From Glycine soja (Eukaryota; Streptophyta; Magnoliopsida; Fabales; Fabaceae): DNA of 64,000 nt. Shown here one piece after another: positions 1 through 13,300 of this stretch (its first letter is position 1; each line of letters opens with the position of its first letter). The notes under the pieces were generated by a model. It made no database searches. It was not told where the DNA came from and worked only from the letters and a program-made list of their open reading frames with translations. The translations under genes and the position numbers were made by a program. The stretch spans positions 53,233,928 to 53,297,927 of the forward strand of contig NC_041019.1 of assembly GCF_004193775.1 (NCBI RefSeq), given 5' to 3'.

Positions 1-2222
1 ATGCTAAATCTTATCCAAAACACAAACAAATCATACAAAAATATTTTTCAAAACACTAGGAGTAAAATTCCTCAAACAGTTCACATAATCATACAAAAAG
101 AATTATAATACAATAAACATCCTAAAATAAATCCCAATTTGATTTCCTAAGAATTCTTACACATTTTCATTCTAACTCCAATTGCGATAAACTCATCCCT
201 TACCTCTAAGCGAGCTCATGTGTGTATTCTGACAGTGATAGTGACATCCCTAACAGTTTCCTGAGATTCCTCAAGTTTTTCCTCTGATTGCTCTGATAAG
301 ATTCCCAAACGTTAGAGAGAAGGAGAAGGGATTGAAGTGTCCATTCAACTGTGTATGTGCGATGAGTATTTCTCCCTCCACAGATATTATCTTCCAAATC
401 CCAACGGTGAATATGTTCGGAAATGCATTGCGAACCACATATCCAAATTTCACAACAATCCAACGGTTAACGAGTCAAAGATCGTATTTTTACTTAGACA
501 ATTTTGGATTTCTATAGGAAAAGAAAAAGCTGCGATACAAAGGGTATTTTTCTCAGCTCCGACATCTTTTCGTAATTTCCAATGGTGAGAATGTTTGGAA
601 ATGAGTTATGAACCCGATACTCAAATTTCATGATGATCCAACACTGAATGAGTCCGAGATTGTTGTTTTTATGAGACAGATTTGGTGGTATGCGGGAAAA
701 AGAGAGGATTTTGGCTGGAGGAGAAGAGAAAACGAAATTGAGAGGAAAGGAGGCGTAGAGAGAATATGGTCATTTGAAAACTAACTTAAGATGTTTCTAT
801 TTATAGCTAGGGTACTTACAATCTATTATTTACTTTATTTTTATTTTATTTTATAAACAAATACTCTATTTTATTTCCTATGAAATGAATAAACCAAATA
901 TCTTCTTTTTTTTCCTACAAATCATTATTTTAATTAATAACATCATTTTTTCTTATTTATTTAATTATAAAAATCTCATCATTTTCTAAATCTCTATTTT
1001 TTTACTAAAAAAACTTTTTAATTTATTTATGAAAAAATTGGATGTTACAACTCAGATGAGTAATGAGACATGGAAAAACTGGTGATGGATCTATATATGT
1101 GGATTCCTTTATCGAAAGTTTTCATGGCAATGTGGAGGTTATTGTCAACAATAGTTAAGCTCTAGAATCATCATTAGATACTCGTGGACGGAAAGGATTT
1201 CGATTGAGGGTGATTTTATATCATGTGGAAAGATATTCACACTTAGATTATTGGGGTGCAAGTTTGACAGTAAAAAATCCAACATTGGATAGAAATGAGC
1301 ATATTGATCAAATCTAAGTGACAATGATTCACAAATCTAATATCTTAATATTTTGAGTTGTATTTGGTGTCAAATTCTCTTGTACGATTGTCTTGTGATC
1401 CATTGCTAGAAATCTTCTCAATATTTTATTCCCTCATATTCTTAACAATGCTAATTAAATATGATGACCAACTCTTATAGTTGGAAAAACTTTACTCTTA
1501 AACTTTAGTCAAGATTTTAGATGCTAACATCCAATAACAAAACTGTGAAAACCTAGGATGTACCTCTTGCCATATTATCAAAATATTTATAAAATTTATA
1601 TAAATAGCTGGATCAATTACAATTGATCGCCAGCTATTGTGGAATCTCTATAACAATCAATCACATACAAAAAGGAATGGTATGTGGTCTCTCTCAACCA
1701 AATTGCCTTAGTTCCTTAATAAGACTGCCATCTCTCTTCCTGATGGGAAGAAGAAAAAATGTTGTTATTGGGTATATCATGGACCACGACCAATTGCTTT
1801 CTTCTATATGATTAATTAGGGTTAATTTCTATAATTCCCTAATAGGTCAATATTGCCATCAACTCATTACATTCACACCAATTTTAGAAAGGTATAGGTT
1901 CACCAAAGTACACCACATAAAATGAAGCCCATTGAATTAAATAGCTAATATAATTAAACATGACAGCCACATTTAGACCAGAGAACGTGAAATTCTTAAC
2001 ATAACTATCCTGAAAAACCATAAATTCTAGAAACCCTCCACTCATGTCTTGAACATTCCCACTGTATATGCATGTCGGATATGAACATGAACATGAGAAT
2101 AAAGCGTATTGGTTAATTGGCATTTCTTTTATTTCTATTTTTATTTACTGTTTTCTTTATCATAGACAATCATTCAACTTTGGAATACTGAGGACTGAAT
2201 GAACTTGTGTAATATGTGGCAG
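1..2222. other. Non-coding stretch, probably an intron of the SOC1-like gene
   Basis: No convincing exon was found in this AT-rich stretch. If the SOC1-like gene is intact it should be intronic, because MADS exons 1 and 2 must lie further upstream. I looked for a MADS-domain exon and for the short exon between the MADS and K domains and saw neither. Short open frames between 206 and 588 overlap on both strands and fall in repeated DNA, so I do not call them genes. The main structure is a diverged direct repeat near 385-710. Confidence 0.5.
385..710. repeat. Diverged tandem repeat, two units of about 150 bp
   Basis: Two related blocks, about 391-535 and 566-708, share the same order of motifs: a CCAAyGGTGA block, a GTTyGGAAATG block, CAAATTTCA, GATCCAAC or CAATCCAAC, GAGTC and a TTTTTAyTTAGACA-like block. 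The offset is about 175 bp. The pattern looks like part of an old dispersed repeat or LTR. No coding function is supported. Confidence 0.5.
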
Positions 2223-3870
2223 CATTTGAAGCAAGAAACAGCAAACTTGATGAAGAAGATTGAGCTTCTTGAGGCTTCAAAACGGTTCAAGATCTTGCTT
2301 TTCAATCCATCTTCGTAACTTGTTTATATTCACTATTAGATTTATCTCACAAAGAATAAAAATAAAAAATATATTCTGTGTACTATTCATCCCTCAGGAA
2401 GCTCTTGGGAGAAGGTTTGGGGTCATGCTCCTTAGAAGAACTGCAACAGATAGAACAACAATTGGAAAGGAGTGTAAGCAATGTTCGTGCAAGAAAGGTT
2501 AGATTAACAAGCTCATAATTTATTTTTATTTTAATATTTCAATTTGATAAATACCTGAATCCCAACTTTCCATTATTCAGAATCAAGTTTACAAGGAACA
2601 AATTGATCAACTAAAAGAGAAGGTAAGTTATTCATATAGTTGAGGTGGTTGGAGTTGAATTTGTGAATGTCATCTTGCATTTGATTTTGTTAATTGTCAG
2701 TGTGATAAGAAACTGGAATGCCAATGTAAACATGTTGGAACTTGACTTCTTCTATAAAGAGTATTTAATTCCAGGTTATGTGATCCAATTAGCCTCATTG
2801 TGGCACATTTAGCTTACTTTAAATTTAGCACTTCTAGATTCGGAGATTCACTTTAGAGAGTGAGCAAAGGAGTTATACATGTGTATGCATTTAACCACAA
2901 TCTCAATCATTGATTTTTCAACCTTCCACGTTAGGTCTTTTGGACCTTATATCAACCAAAAATTGAAACTACAAAAAGTTAGAGAAAAACAAATTTGGAA
3001 CCATTTTAAAACATAAGTCCAATTCCAACTGGGGACAACTGCATAGGAGGGATCTGCATGTCATTAAAGTTGATTTAATTTCAACTATTTTTCTGAAAAA
3101 TTTAGACGCAGACTCCATGTAGTTGTGACTAATTACCATCTGAAACTGGTGTTATCAGAATTACTACTTGATATTTTGTGTTTGAATTTAATTCTGTATC
3201 ATTCTGAGTTCATGAATATTTTTTTGTAAACAGAATGAAAGTTGTTTTATTTCCCTTAATTTCTAACAGTTGGAAAAAAAATCATATCAGCTTGGACTAC
3301 ATTAAAGAGATGCTAACTAGTGTGTTTTGATTACAATACAGGAAAGAGCCCTATATGCTGAAAATGCTAGGCTGTGTGAGCAGGTGAAATTACTCTACTG
3401 TTACTGCTGTCTATAATTTGCTTTGGATATGTTTGTTGAGCACATGTTTTAGATTTGGAGGAATACAAACAATACACTCTACCATTTTCTTTTCAACTCA
3501 CATTCCACTATTAAGTGAAATTCATGTAGGTTTCATTAAATAATAAATGAAACTCATTAAATAGGAGGTGTAAATTACATCATATTACATCATTTGTTTA
3601 GAACTTAAATGAATTTCACCTAATTGGAAGAAAAAAATTGTGTCAAAAAGAGTATGTTAGAGTGTTTTCTTAACATGCTTTTTTTAAGATTTTAGAAACC
3701 TTTCAACTAGACTGAAAGCCTAATAATATATAACTGAAATTCTCATGCAGTATGGTATCCAGCCACAGCCAGCAACAAAGGATCCGAAAGAAATTCAACC
3801 CTATGCAGAAAGCAGTCCAAGTTCAGAAGTGGAGACTGAATTGTTCATTGGACTACCCAGGTCTATCTAG
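2223..3870 (+). CDS. SOC1-like: SOC1-like MADS-box transcription factor, 3' part (K box and C terminus)
   Basis: Five exons are visible: 2223-2284 (62 bp), 2398-2497 (100 bp), 2581-2622 (42 bp), 3342-3383 (42 bp) and 3751-3870 (120 bp with TAG stop). The 62/100/42/42 series is the standard MIKC-type K-box exon pattern. All junctions are GT-AG and stay in phase, giving 121 residues. The peptide starts HLKQETANLMKKIELLEASK, then LLGEGLGSCSLEELQQIEQQ, which is a SOC1/TM3 keratin-like box for dimerisation. It ends with SSPSSEVETELFIGLP, the SOC1 C-terminal motif. SOC1 proteins are nuclear integrators of flowering signals. The DNA-binding MADS exon and exon 2 are not in the window, so I cannot tell whether the gene is complete. 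The nearest gene, a fructokinase-like relic, is convergent. The clade call is firm; the paralogue (SOC1 or AGL42/71/72 type) is not. Confidence 0.9.
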
Positions 3871-4844
3871 TTGAAGATAATTTAATCCTTGCCTAGTATG
3901 AAATAAGAAGCCCAACTGCAATGTATAAATATCACACGTTTCCTAATACTTTGAGATGAATAATATTATCGCTTATATTATATAAAGAACTTTCCAATTT
4001 TATGATTAGGGTATGTGTTTGTCTTTCCTCATTTCTGAGCTTTATTAGTTAGGACGTGGTAAAAATTTTGGCTTGCTAGAACTAGTGAAATTAACCAAGA
4101 TTTTTGGACTGTATCTAAAATACCCTTCTTTGTTGATAAAAGTAATAATTATTGAACGTTTATAAAATTTAGTAAAGAGTGACAATGCATACAATGAAGG
4201 ACAATCTCATAGATATCACATATAGAAAGTTGAATATTATGAAGTTTATTTGTAGATTAATCTGAAGCCTTTTCATGTATGATAGCGTGTGTTTGTAGGG
4301 AAATTAGCTTGCAAAATTTGATACGTACAAAATATGTTCGAATAACTACATTTACATTGTGCCATATAATCAAATTTGACATCACTAAATCTTATTGCTT
4401 TCTTTCCCTAAAGTTGACATTTTATCTTATAAGGTCCAATGTAAATGTTTTTCTCTAAATGAAATGGAAATAGTTGGAGAGAACAGGATTCTCTGAAAAA
4501 GAAAGATACTAATATGATTTTGATTTTATGAGAGAGAAAATATAAAATAGTTTATAAATTTTCCTCCAATTCAGAGTCAAATATTTTAAAATTTGTATAA
4601 TACCCAGATAAATTGTTTAAAAACACATGAATCTAAAATTTGACAATAGAAAAGTAATAAGCAAGACATGAGTTCATAATTGTTAGTATTCACCAAATTG
4701 TTAGAATATTTATGGCAGATAAAAGTTATCCCATTTCAATGTCAGGATATGCCACAGGCCTCAACTAACATTAATTGTATTCAACACCTTTCAGTTCAGC
4801 AATTTAGGTGCCACATTGGCAATTGTGTTACTCCTCTATGAACT
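3871..4844. other. Convergent intergenic spacer
   Basis: An AT-rich spacer lies between the 3' end of the SOC1-like gene on the plus strand and the 3' end of the fructokinase-like relic on the minus strand. It presumably holds both 3' ends. No ORF or repeat is supported. Confidence 0.6.
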
Positions 4845-5399
4845 TTAGTAAGAGAACAGAATTCTGAGAACAGCATCCTTTGTGGGGAGAGAAGGTATGG
4901 CTCCTCTCCCTGTCACTGTGAAAGCAGCACAAGCATTTGCAAAATCTAGAGCCTCCCTCAATCTTTTCTCATCCTAAAAATGGCAGAGGAATGAACACTT
5001 TGCTTCAATTTCTTGGTTATCACATGGATCATGGATGATAATTGGAATTAAAAAAAACAAAAAAGTTTAAAGTTTACATACAATGAAACATCTTTACATG
5101 AAATTCTCCAAACTATAAACTTGTTAAATGGATCAATATTCCTAATGTGAAACAAAATATCTTCAGGTTTTCATGCAGACCTCTTATTCATGAATTTCAA
5201 GCAACCCTCTTGGATAAATGAATATAAAGTCCTCCTACAAAGGAATCAGCTGCTCCAGTTGTATCAATTACTTCCACCTCAAAACCAGCAACCAATAAGG
5301 AACATCTACATGATTAAACGTAACAAACAAATTTTGGATCAACAAATAGATGGGGGGAAACAGTTGAACTCCATTTTATGCATTTAGGACAAAATGTTT

Positions 5400-5710
5400 G
5401 CACTAAAATAGTGTTTAGGACTTGGCCCATGTGACTGATAAGATCCAAGCACTAGGGGAATCCTCCCTTAAAAAAAACTAACTATCTGGAGGAGAACCAA
5501 GCACTTAAATACTCCAATTGATGGTATACAACGGCCACGACATAGGAAACCAGCTCTGCTACCAATTGATAAGCAGCCAAGCACTTGGAGAATCCTCCCT
5601 TAAAAGCTAGAGGTCAAGGGGGGAGAAACAAACATTTAAATACTATATGAGCATCCCATACTACTCGATGTGAAATTTAGACACCCCTTAATACCAAGTT
5701 CCTATCAGTA
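5400..5710. repeat. Possible interspersed repeat inside the fructokinase-like relic
   Basis: A related block occurs twice: GCACTAGGGGAATCCTCCC near 5451-5469 and GCACTTGGAGAATCCTCCC near 5581-5599, each followed by a run of A or AAAAG and then a GGAGGAGAA or GGGGAGAAAC segment and an AAATACT motif. The unit is about 130 bp and looks like a diverged tandem or mobile remnant in an intron. The family is not identified. Confidence 0.4.
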
Positions 5711-8513
5711 GCATTTATTATAGCATTATGCTTGTGAACATAAGCAGAATAGAGATCATGCAAGATTTTGTTATGGATCAGAACCTTGGTGTAGTCTCTA
5801 CAGCCTCGTGCTCCTTCGGTGACAAGCAGAAGCTTGAGATTGTAATGGTGCAGCTTCTTCATGATCACTACGTCATCATAAGGATCATCGCCTTCAGTCA
5901 AGAGTCGAATTTCATCCACACTTACCTGTACTTCAAAACAAATTTTCATGCACAAAACAACACATGTAATCAGTTTGGTCCAATCTCCAAAGATCAATGC
6001 ATCAAAATAGCCCTTCAATGTCAAGTATAGAGACCGAATTGGTTCTTCAATTTCAGTTTTTGACATCAACTGGTCCCTTTAGGAGGCCAATTTTATGTTA
6101 AAAATGGCATTGAAAGACCATTTTGAAGTACTCATATGTATCTTTAGAGAATCCACACACGTACTTGCGTGCACACACACAAAACATGTACCTTAATGAT
6201 GTCAGCGTAGTTCCAGATACTCATAATGCCCTGTCTAGCAGCCTCCTTTGATGGCCATAGTGGCAATGCCAAATTTGCGGCATAAGAAAGGATGCAGCCA
6301 GACACTTTGGCAGCATTCATTGCTGCAAGGTGAGCTGACCTACAAGGCTCCTTAATCAAACTTACTGAACCATAATGAAATATCGTGGCCTGCACAACAT
6401 AAGATACTTGATGAAACAAAATAACTGAAATGAACAATTATGTCAATTTAAGAGATATGGTTTTGGAGCAACTTGTGGAAAATAAAATTGTACCATTCTT
6501 TATTGAAAAGTTTTTTTTACTTGTAAAACCAATTTTTTAATTGAAAACTTATAAAGTATAATTTCAGCCATAATTTATGAAGGATGAAATGATACAGGGT
6601 GGATTTCCTTTGGTTCCATATACTATTTATATTACCTTCTATACAAGGTTCATATCAATTTCATCAGGACGAAGGAGCACATCAGAACTTGGATTTCGGT
6701 AAAACATGAATTCAGATTCTCCATTACTCTTAAGAGCATAAAATCCCAACGCTGTCCTGGCATGATCATCAAAGAGCAGGCCAGAATTGTCAACACCATT
6801 TTGTTTCAGAATATCAGATAACAGATGTCCAAATTCATCATTTCCCACCTTCCTTGTAAATATTAGAGACACTGGTCAGACTAATGGACACATGTAGATT
6901 AAAAAGAAAGAAAGATTCGCATATAAAGATTTTACTAGAACATGGAACTTTGTTAAACTTAAAATAAAAATGAGTTCATAACATACAGAATCCAAAGAAT
7001 TAGCACCACAATTTTATATGACAGACATGAAACATAAAAATTAGATAGAATATTGTAATGTATTCCAAATTTCTTTTCTCTTGAATTATCAGGGGATCAA
7101 AAACTATGAAACGACAAAATGTTTAAGTTGAGAAGCTAGGCATTATCAAGAAAACACATCGCTGTGTACAGACAGGTTCAAATTGTGTTGAATATTATTA
7201 TGCTCTATATGGATAAATTTCTCTATAAGAACTTATAGGAGAATAAAATAAGGTGGTAAATGTTTTGATCTTCTCTATAAGCTCAAATTAACCTATGCAC
7301 CAGATTTTAAAAAAGTTAAATGAAAATAGCATCCATAAAAGTTAAGTACATAGTTGATCTTAAATTGTGCAAAAAGTTTTTGAAAATACTTATAGAGAAG
7401 TTTGTCTAAACAAGGCCTAATTCTGACATTCGATGCAAAGTCACCAGTAAGTACCAACAATATGATTTTGCATAAAGAATTCTTGCAAACGATAAAAATA
7501 ACAATAACAACAATAATAATGGGAAAAAAAACTGTGCCAAAATGTATATTGAGCACATTGCTAATGTAATATTCTCGAGAATTTCACCTTGCCAATGAAA
7601 GCTGCTGAGCCTCCAAGTCTAGAAATTCCAACAGCAACATTGGCAGTGGCTCCAGAAGGGAATTTCTTATAGGCGGCTGCATCTGCAAGGGACACTCTTG
7701 CTACTGTGGGGACCAGATTGATCATCATCTCCCCAAAGCACACAACCGGAGGCCCTTTATGACTTTCTCTTCTCCGATGTTTAGATGAACCTACAAATAA
7801 CAAGTACCACTCATTGCTTGTTATGAAATTGGACAGAATTTGAAAAACATTGGCAGTTAATGTTGTTTAACTTCAACCAATATAGCATCTAACTAGTTTC
7901 TTAAAGACATAATTTTCCTTAGTTTGACATCTAGTATGTCTAAAATTCAGAATTTTTTTAATGTTAAATATGGTGAAACATCTATTGTTTTCACTGGTCT
8001 GTTGTTGAAAAATTGTGAAACACCAATTTACCACTCTTTGCATTTTGCTCAATATTTTTTTTTGTTGAAAAATTGTAAAAATGTTTTGAGGGGCCATGAC
8101 CGAACAATGACTCAAAATGGATCTAACGAGAGTGAGACATAGATTCTAATTTAAAATGGGTTGAACAATCCAACATATTTAATCAAGAAAGATGAGCCTC
8201 TGTCCCTGCACACACCGACTCACTCAAAATGTACTTTTTCATGCATTTTTGTTTGTGGCTTCCATGTTCCTGGCCCTGTATTTTTTGTGCAATTTCTAAA
8301 GTTTTTCCTTCCAAATGGGAGAGTTGAATTTTTTTTTAATCGTACTTGGACTTTATAGTCACCAGTTGCTAAAACTTATTGAATATCAATTTCGTGGAGT
8401 CCCTAGTCCCTACTAACCTTTTCTGTTTGTGGGGTAACCTTTCAATTGGGCTTTCTATTTTTTCTTACAAGTAATTGGGCTATTATAAACACTTGTTGGG
8501 TTTATAGCTCTTA

Positions 8514-8711
8514 GGCTATTGCTTCCTGCACTTCGAAGTTGCTTCCTGCACTCCCTTTTTGTCTACTGGAATGACCAATCTGAAATGTAAAATAAACCTC
8601 CAAAATGCATTCCCTTTTCGGCTTTCGAAATGACTAATCCAAAAGGTTAAAAAAAAAAACACTCAGAAAGAGTGCAAGAAGCAACCTGAGAAGTGTAAGG
8701 AATCAACAACC
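8514..8711. mobile_element. Mutator-like MITE with 9-bp target duplication (element A)
   Basis: A 198-bp element is flanked by perfect 9-bp direct repeats TAGCTCTTA at 8505-8513 and 8712-8720. Its ends are inverted repeats of about 40 bp. The left end begins GGCTATTGCTTCCTGCACTT and the reverse complement of the right end begins GGTTGTTGATTCCTTACACT. Each end carries two copies of a GCTTCCTGCACT-type motif. A 9-bp target duplication is characteristic of Mutator-like transposons. It has no coding capacity and lies in intron 1 of the fructokinase-like relic. Confidence 0.8.
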
Positions 8712-8755
8712 TAGCTCTTATAACGGCTTTTCCATAGTGGGTAGATTAATGGATA

Positions 8756-9383
8756 GACATTTGTTTCCTGCATATCTCGTTTTTTTGCTTCCTGCACCTC
8801 CAAAAGAGCCAAATAGAGCAAAATACTCCTTCACCCAACTACCCAACACCACGACGCCGCACCTCCACCCAACACCCCTGTTGACGACTCTGGTGTAGGG
8901 AAGAAGGTGATCATGGAGTTTAGGACATTAGAGATGTGTTAAACGTGACAATTTTTGTTAATTTTTTTTAACCTTTTGAAAAAGCATTTTCTGAATTATG
9001 TACATGAAATTTTTAAACTTTCTATAAATGTATTTTTGGAATTATGTTAGCATAATTCTTAAAATATGCTAACATAATTCCTGAAAATGCTTTTTAGAAA
9101 TTATGCGAAAAAAAAAATTAACCTTCCAAAAATGTCTTTCCAAATTATGCTAACATAATTCTAGAAATGATTTTCAGAATGTTGTCACATTTTACACCTC
9201 TCTTGTGTCCTCGATTTCATGCACGCCTTTTTCCCTGAACCAAAGTTGTCGATGGTAGTGTTGGGTGGTGGTATTTGTGTGTAAGGGTGGTGAATGGTGA
9301 TTGGGTGGAAAACTTGTTGCCTGTTTGGGTCTTTTTAGAGTTACATCAAGCAAAAAAAAATAAAAATGCAGGAAACAATTACC
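8756..9383. mobile_element. Mutator-like non-autonomous element (element B), related to element A
   Basis: A 628-bp element is flanked by near-identical 9-bp repeats, TAATGGATA at 8747-8755 and TAATGAATA at 9384-9392. The left end has TTTGTTTCCTGCA and the reverse complement of the right end has ATTGTTTCCTGCA, each followed by a T-rich stretch. It shares the TTCCTGCA core with element A only 36 bp away. The interior holds several short inverted repeats around GCTAACATAATT, near 9046-9160. No ORF was seen. Confidence 0.65.
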
Positions 9384-10338
9384 TAATGAATATTGCTATA
9401 ATAAAAAATAATCACTTATTCTCATTTTATATATACTAGGAACGATCATAGTTCATTCCTCATCTCACATAGACACACAAATGTTGTTAGTCCTTCGCAG
9501 GTGATTATATACCCTAATCTGTCAGTGTAAATTTTGACAAGAGGAAAAGATAATGTAATATTCATATCTCCAAATGAAAAAAAAAATGTAATTTACTCTT
9601 TACAACTAATCAAACAAATTTTAATTATTTTAAAAACAATCAAATAACTTCTAAAAAAACTCCCGTTAAGAGAATATTGTTGAAATCACTCTATTTTCTA
9701 AGTAAAAATTGTGATGACATTATGTGATTATTAAGTTATTTATTATTGATTATATAAAGATGAAGAACTAAAGTCAACAAAGAAAAGCATAAACTATGTA
9801 AAGATGGCACAGCATTGACACACATGATAAGTCGTAGACTATTTGAAGACCAGGACATTATTGCACGAGAATGATATACAAAGGCAATTACGTGTCCAGT
9901 CAAAACATCTTTATATTGAGATTTCTACCCAAGCAAAAAATTATCTTTTTTTTTATAATGAAAATATTTTCTTATAATATATCAGTGAATTTTAATGGTA
10001 CGAATGAAGAACTAAACCAAATTCAAAACTGAAACCTTGCAATAAACAAACCCCATTACTTTGGTACATAAACCACTTAATCAAAAAGAGTGTCAAAGGA
10101 GCAAGGGAAGTAACCAACCTTATTGTTTTAAGACCAAAAAAAATTAACATATCCAAAGTGTTCATAGTTAACATACCAATCATCCAAAACAAACAAATAA
10201 AAAGATGGTAAGAATGAAATTCAAGAAATAAAAAAAAGTGGGAAATGCAACACCGGAAGAAGAACTTCTAACAAACCTGAGGCTACCCCTGCGACTGCGG
10301 GACCGATCGAAGGTCACAGGGAAGTAACAGCCTGTCAT

Positions 10339-13300
10339 GTTGGGTTTGTGGAAAACCTTTGGAAAGCTTCTATCACCAATTCACCATGGACATGATGGAT
10401 GATGTTTCATAATTTTACACATGATTGTGGTTCATCATTGGCAAATTAGTGTGTTTTGAGGCTTTGTTTCAGCCAAAAAAAAGAAACAAAAGGCTTTCTC
10501 TGGCTCGAGTGCCTTGTATATGGAGGAATAATCATGTTAGTAACTGTTGTAGTGCAAGACCAGCTTCACTAAGTCTTTCAGAATCCTCTTACCATTGAAT
10601 TTGCAATTTCACAAATTCACAATGTTCATTAATGATATACCATTGAAATCTAAGTAATGAACGACACTAACTTTGTACATAGATACTCAATACATGCAAA
10701 TACATAATCTGGACTCAAACAATATAAATGATAAAGGTTTCACGTGAGATCACACTGATTTCCCTAATTCTTTCAACCAGTACAGCAACAATGATTAAAA
10801 GAAAAAACTGCTTTACAATATAGAAGATATAATTTCAATGAGCCAATTAGAGACACAGAAGACTCCAGCAATATTTTCTTGACATAAGTTAGGAAGATCA
10901 TAAACAGAGATATCCCAAATTGAGCCTACAAATAAAGAATGCCAAAATATGAATCTTGATGCACATACCAAACATAACAATCTGTGTTAACAGCTCTCCA
11001 CTGCCACTACTTTCACAACATAAATAATAATTCATATGCAAAACCTCAACCAATGTAAAACAACCTCAGAACTTAACATGAGGGAAAACTGTGAATTTCA
11101 AATTCAAATTCAAAACTCCAATTAGCAGTAACAGAAAGAATCTAATTGAGTAGAGACATCCCTTTCCAATCATGATTAACTTTGATTGCGGAAAGCGCAT
11201 CTTGGGGTAAGTGGTGTTTTGAACGAGGAGATTTACGTTTCAGTCCCACATCGAGCGATATTGTAAAGGAAGACGATATTAGCTCCCTATAAGAATAAAA
11301 AGTTTAGACGCTGAAAAACATGATCCTTCAGGCAGTTAATGGGATATGAGGAGTGGTGAAATCTCGCACAAAATATGCGAGTGGGGTGTCCACCCCAGCC
11401 TGGTTACGACACTAGGACACTCTCTTTTTAACCAATCTGATCCCTATCCTGTAGGAAATAAAAATAGAAATTTTATTAAACAAAGTTAAAATTTAATTTC
11501 TGATCATGAGAAACAGATCATATATAATGGGCTGCGTTTATTTTTTGAGATGGAAATAATAGTGTAGAGAATTTTTATACTTTTTATGTGGGGTTTTTAC
11601 GTCTTTTATACTTTAATGAGCTTTATACTTTAATTATATTGCTCCTCTTATGTTTTTCTAGCGTTTGTTTATCCAATGTGTGACTTTGAGTCATGTCTAG
11701 TTTTTTTACACTCAACACTCCTTTTTATTATTCCATGTGGGACATTTTAGTCATATTTGCACTCTAATAGCAACTCTGCACATTCTATTTAAAGGCATCT
11801 TTTAGCAGTGCAGAGACAAAAAAATAGATAGATAATTTAGGTGATAACAAAGGCGAATAAACTATGATTTGACATCATTGATTGATTTGTGAGGACAGAA
11901 AGATTATACAACTGAGTTGATTGTGACTAACTATACTTCTGTAACAGCCTTGCTGAGGATGTAGTTGAGACCACGTAGCTTGGTCTTTAGGGGTAAAAGT
12001 GGAATGCAGCATAGTGATGAGATCAGCAATTGCTTGTTGAGAGTTGCTGGTTATTATTATGATAACGTTAACATAGTGACAAGGATAAGGACAATGGTTG
12101 GGGCAGTGAAACTTGGTGAACAGTGAAACATCACACTTGGCAAAAGAGAATCCATGAGGCCATATAAAGCCTTGTTAAGCTTCCATACTAGAGAATTGTC
12201 ACCTTGTATGAAGCTGGATCGACGACATCCTTTTTTAAATCCCTTCAAGAAATCATTGTTGACATGTATTTACTTGATGAGTCAAGTTTGTGACAGAGCT
12301 AGACTGAGAACAACTTGCACACTGAGTTTAGTTTATAACAAATGGCAACAAGAGAACTTTTTAAGGAACAAGAATTATTAAGAAAGAGATTATGAAGTTT
12401 GTTTTTCTGTCTGGAAGGCTTCTCCGCAAAACATGAGGCATGGAAGCATAATACTAGCTAGAAGCCTAGAAGAGAAAGGCCAATTTCTGCTATATGTCAT
12501 TGATTGATCATGAGTGCAGAGAGTGATTATATAGTTGAGGTTAATTGTAATAAGCCAAGTGTTTTTTTTTTTATATCAATATTGTAACAAGCTAAGTGTA
12601 ACTACTATAATAGAATAGCTAACGGTTAACCAAGCATTCATCACTTCATTTCTTGATTCAGGTATCCAATGATGCTTGTTGAGAGTCTCACATCGGGATG
12701 GTTAACGAACATGATAAATGTTTAAATAACTGGGTAGGCCACCCTCTTATAAATTGGTTTTTAAGGAGACTTTTTGATGTTTTTGCTGCACTTTAACAAT
12801 GCTTCTGGAACTACTTGGCTTATGTAGCATTAGTGCTTTGACCAGCTATATCACCCATGATTTCCTCTTTTTCTTTATGAAGAAATTGCTATAGACTATA
12901 GAAACAAATTTAGGAAAAATATAAGGACGAAGATAAAAAGTGAAAGGAATTTGTTTTTTTAAAAAGGAAATGATTTTTTTTTACATAATTATATTATTAA
13001 ATTTCAGGACTATAACTTTTAAAAATGTTAATGAAGAAGGGGGGCATAACCCACAACCTTTAGAATCCGATCCTATATCCTCTTGAAGCTACTATTATGC
13101 TTAATATTTTAGCATTACTTAAGGATGGTCTATCACTCACTTGCATATTTAATTATTTATGATTTTAGTTAGCTGTATTTTTACATAGAAAGAATGAGAT
13201 AGACAGTAAATGGTTATTCCTTGCATATTTCGGCTTTTCACCATCCTCTGTTTACACTTCATTGGCTACTTAACCGATAGAGCCAGAGAAGGACTAAGGA

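Larger units (their letters stand above)
4845..10338 (-). pseudogene. Fructokinase-like pfkB gene, probably a pseudogene (plastid FRK type)
   Basis: Minus-strand exons resemble plant fructokinases, which phosphorylate fructose at O-6: 10266-10338 (tentative first exon, MTGCYFPVTFDRSRSRRG), 7588-7790 ([33 protein letters not shown]), 6636-6848 ([30 protein letters not shown]), 6192-6389 ([20 protein letters not shown]), 5785-5925 (LKLLLVTEGARGC), a damaged exon near 5180-5330 and 4845-4973 ([21 protein letters not shown] stop). Phases agree through the first five exons. Damage: an in-frame TAG at 6639-6641 near the end of the third exon. The expected SYDPNLRLP substrate loop reads SYAANLALP, and the catalytic GAGD motif reads GAAD. 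The 5180-5330 exon needs a frame change to join its neighbours and then hits a stop. An alternative donor at 6647 could avoid the TAG, so expression is not excluded, but a normal active kinase is unlikely. Confidence 0.75.
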
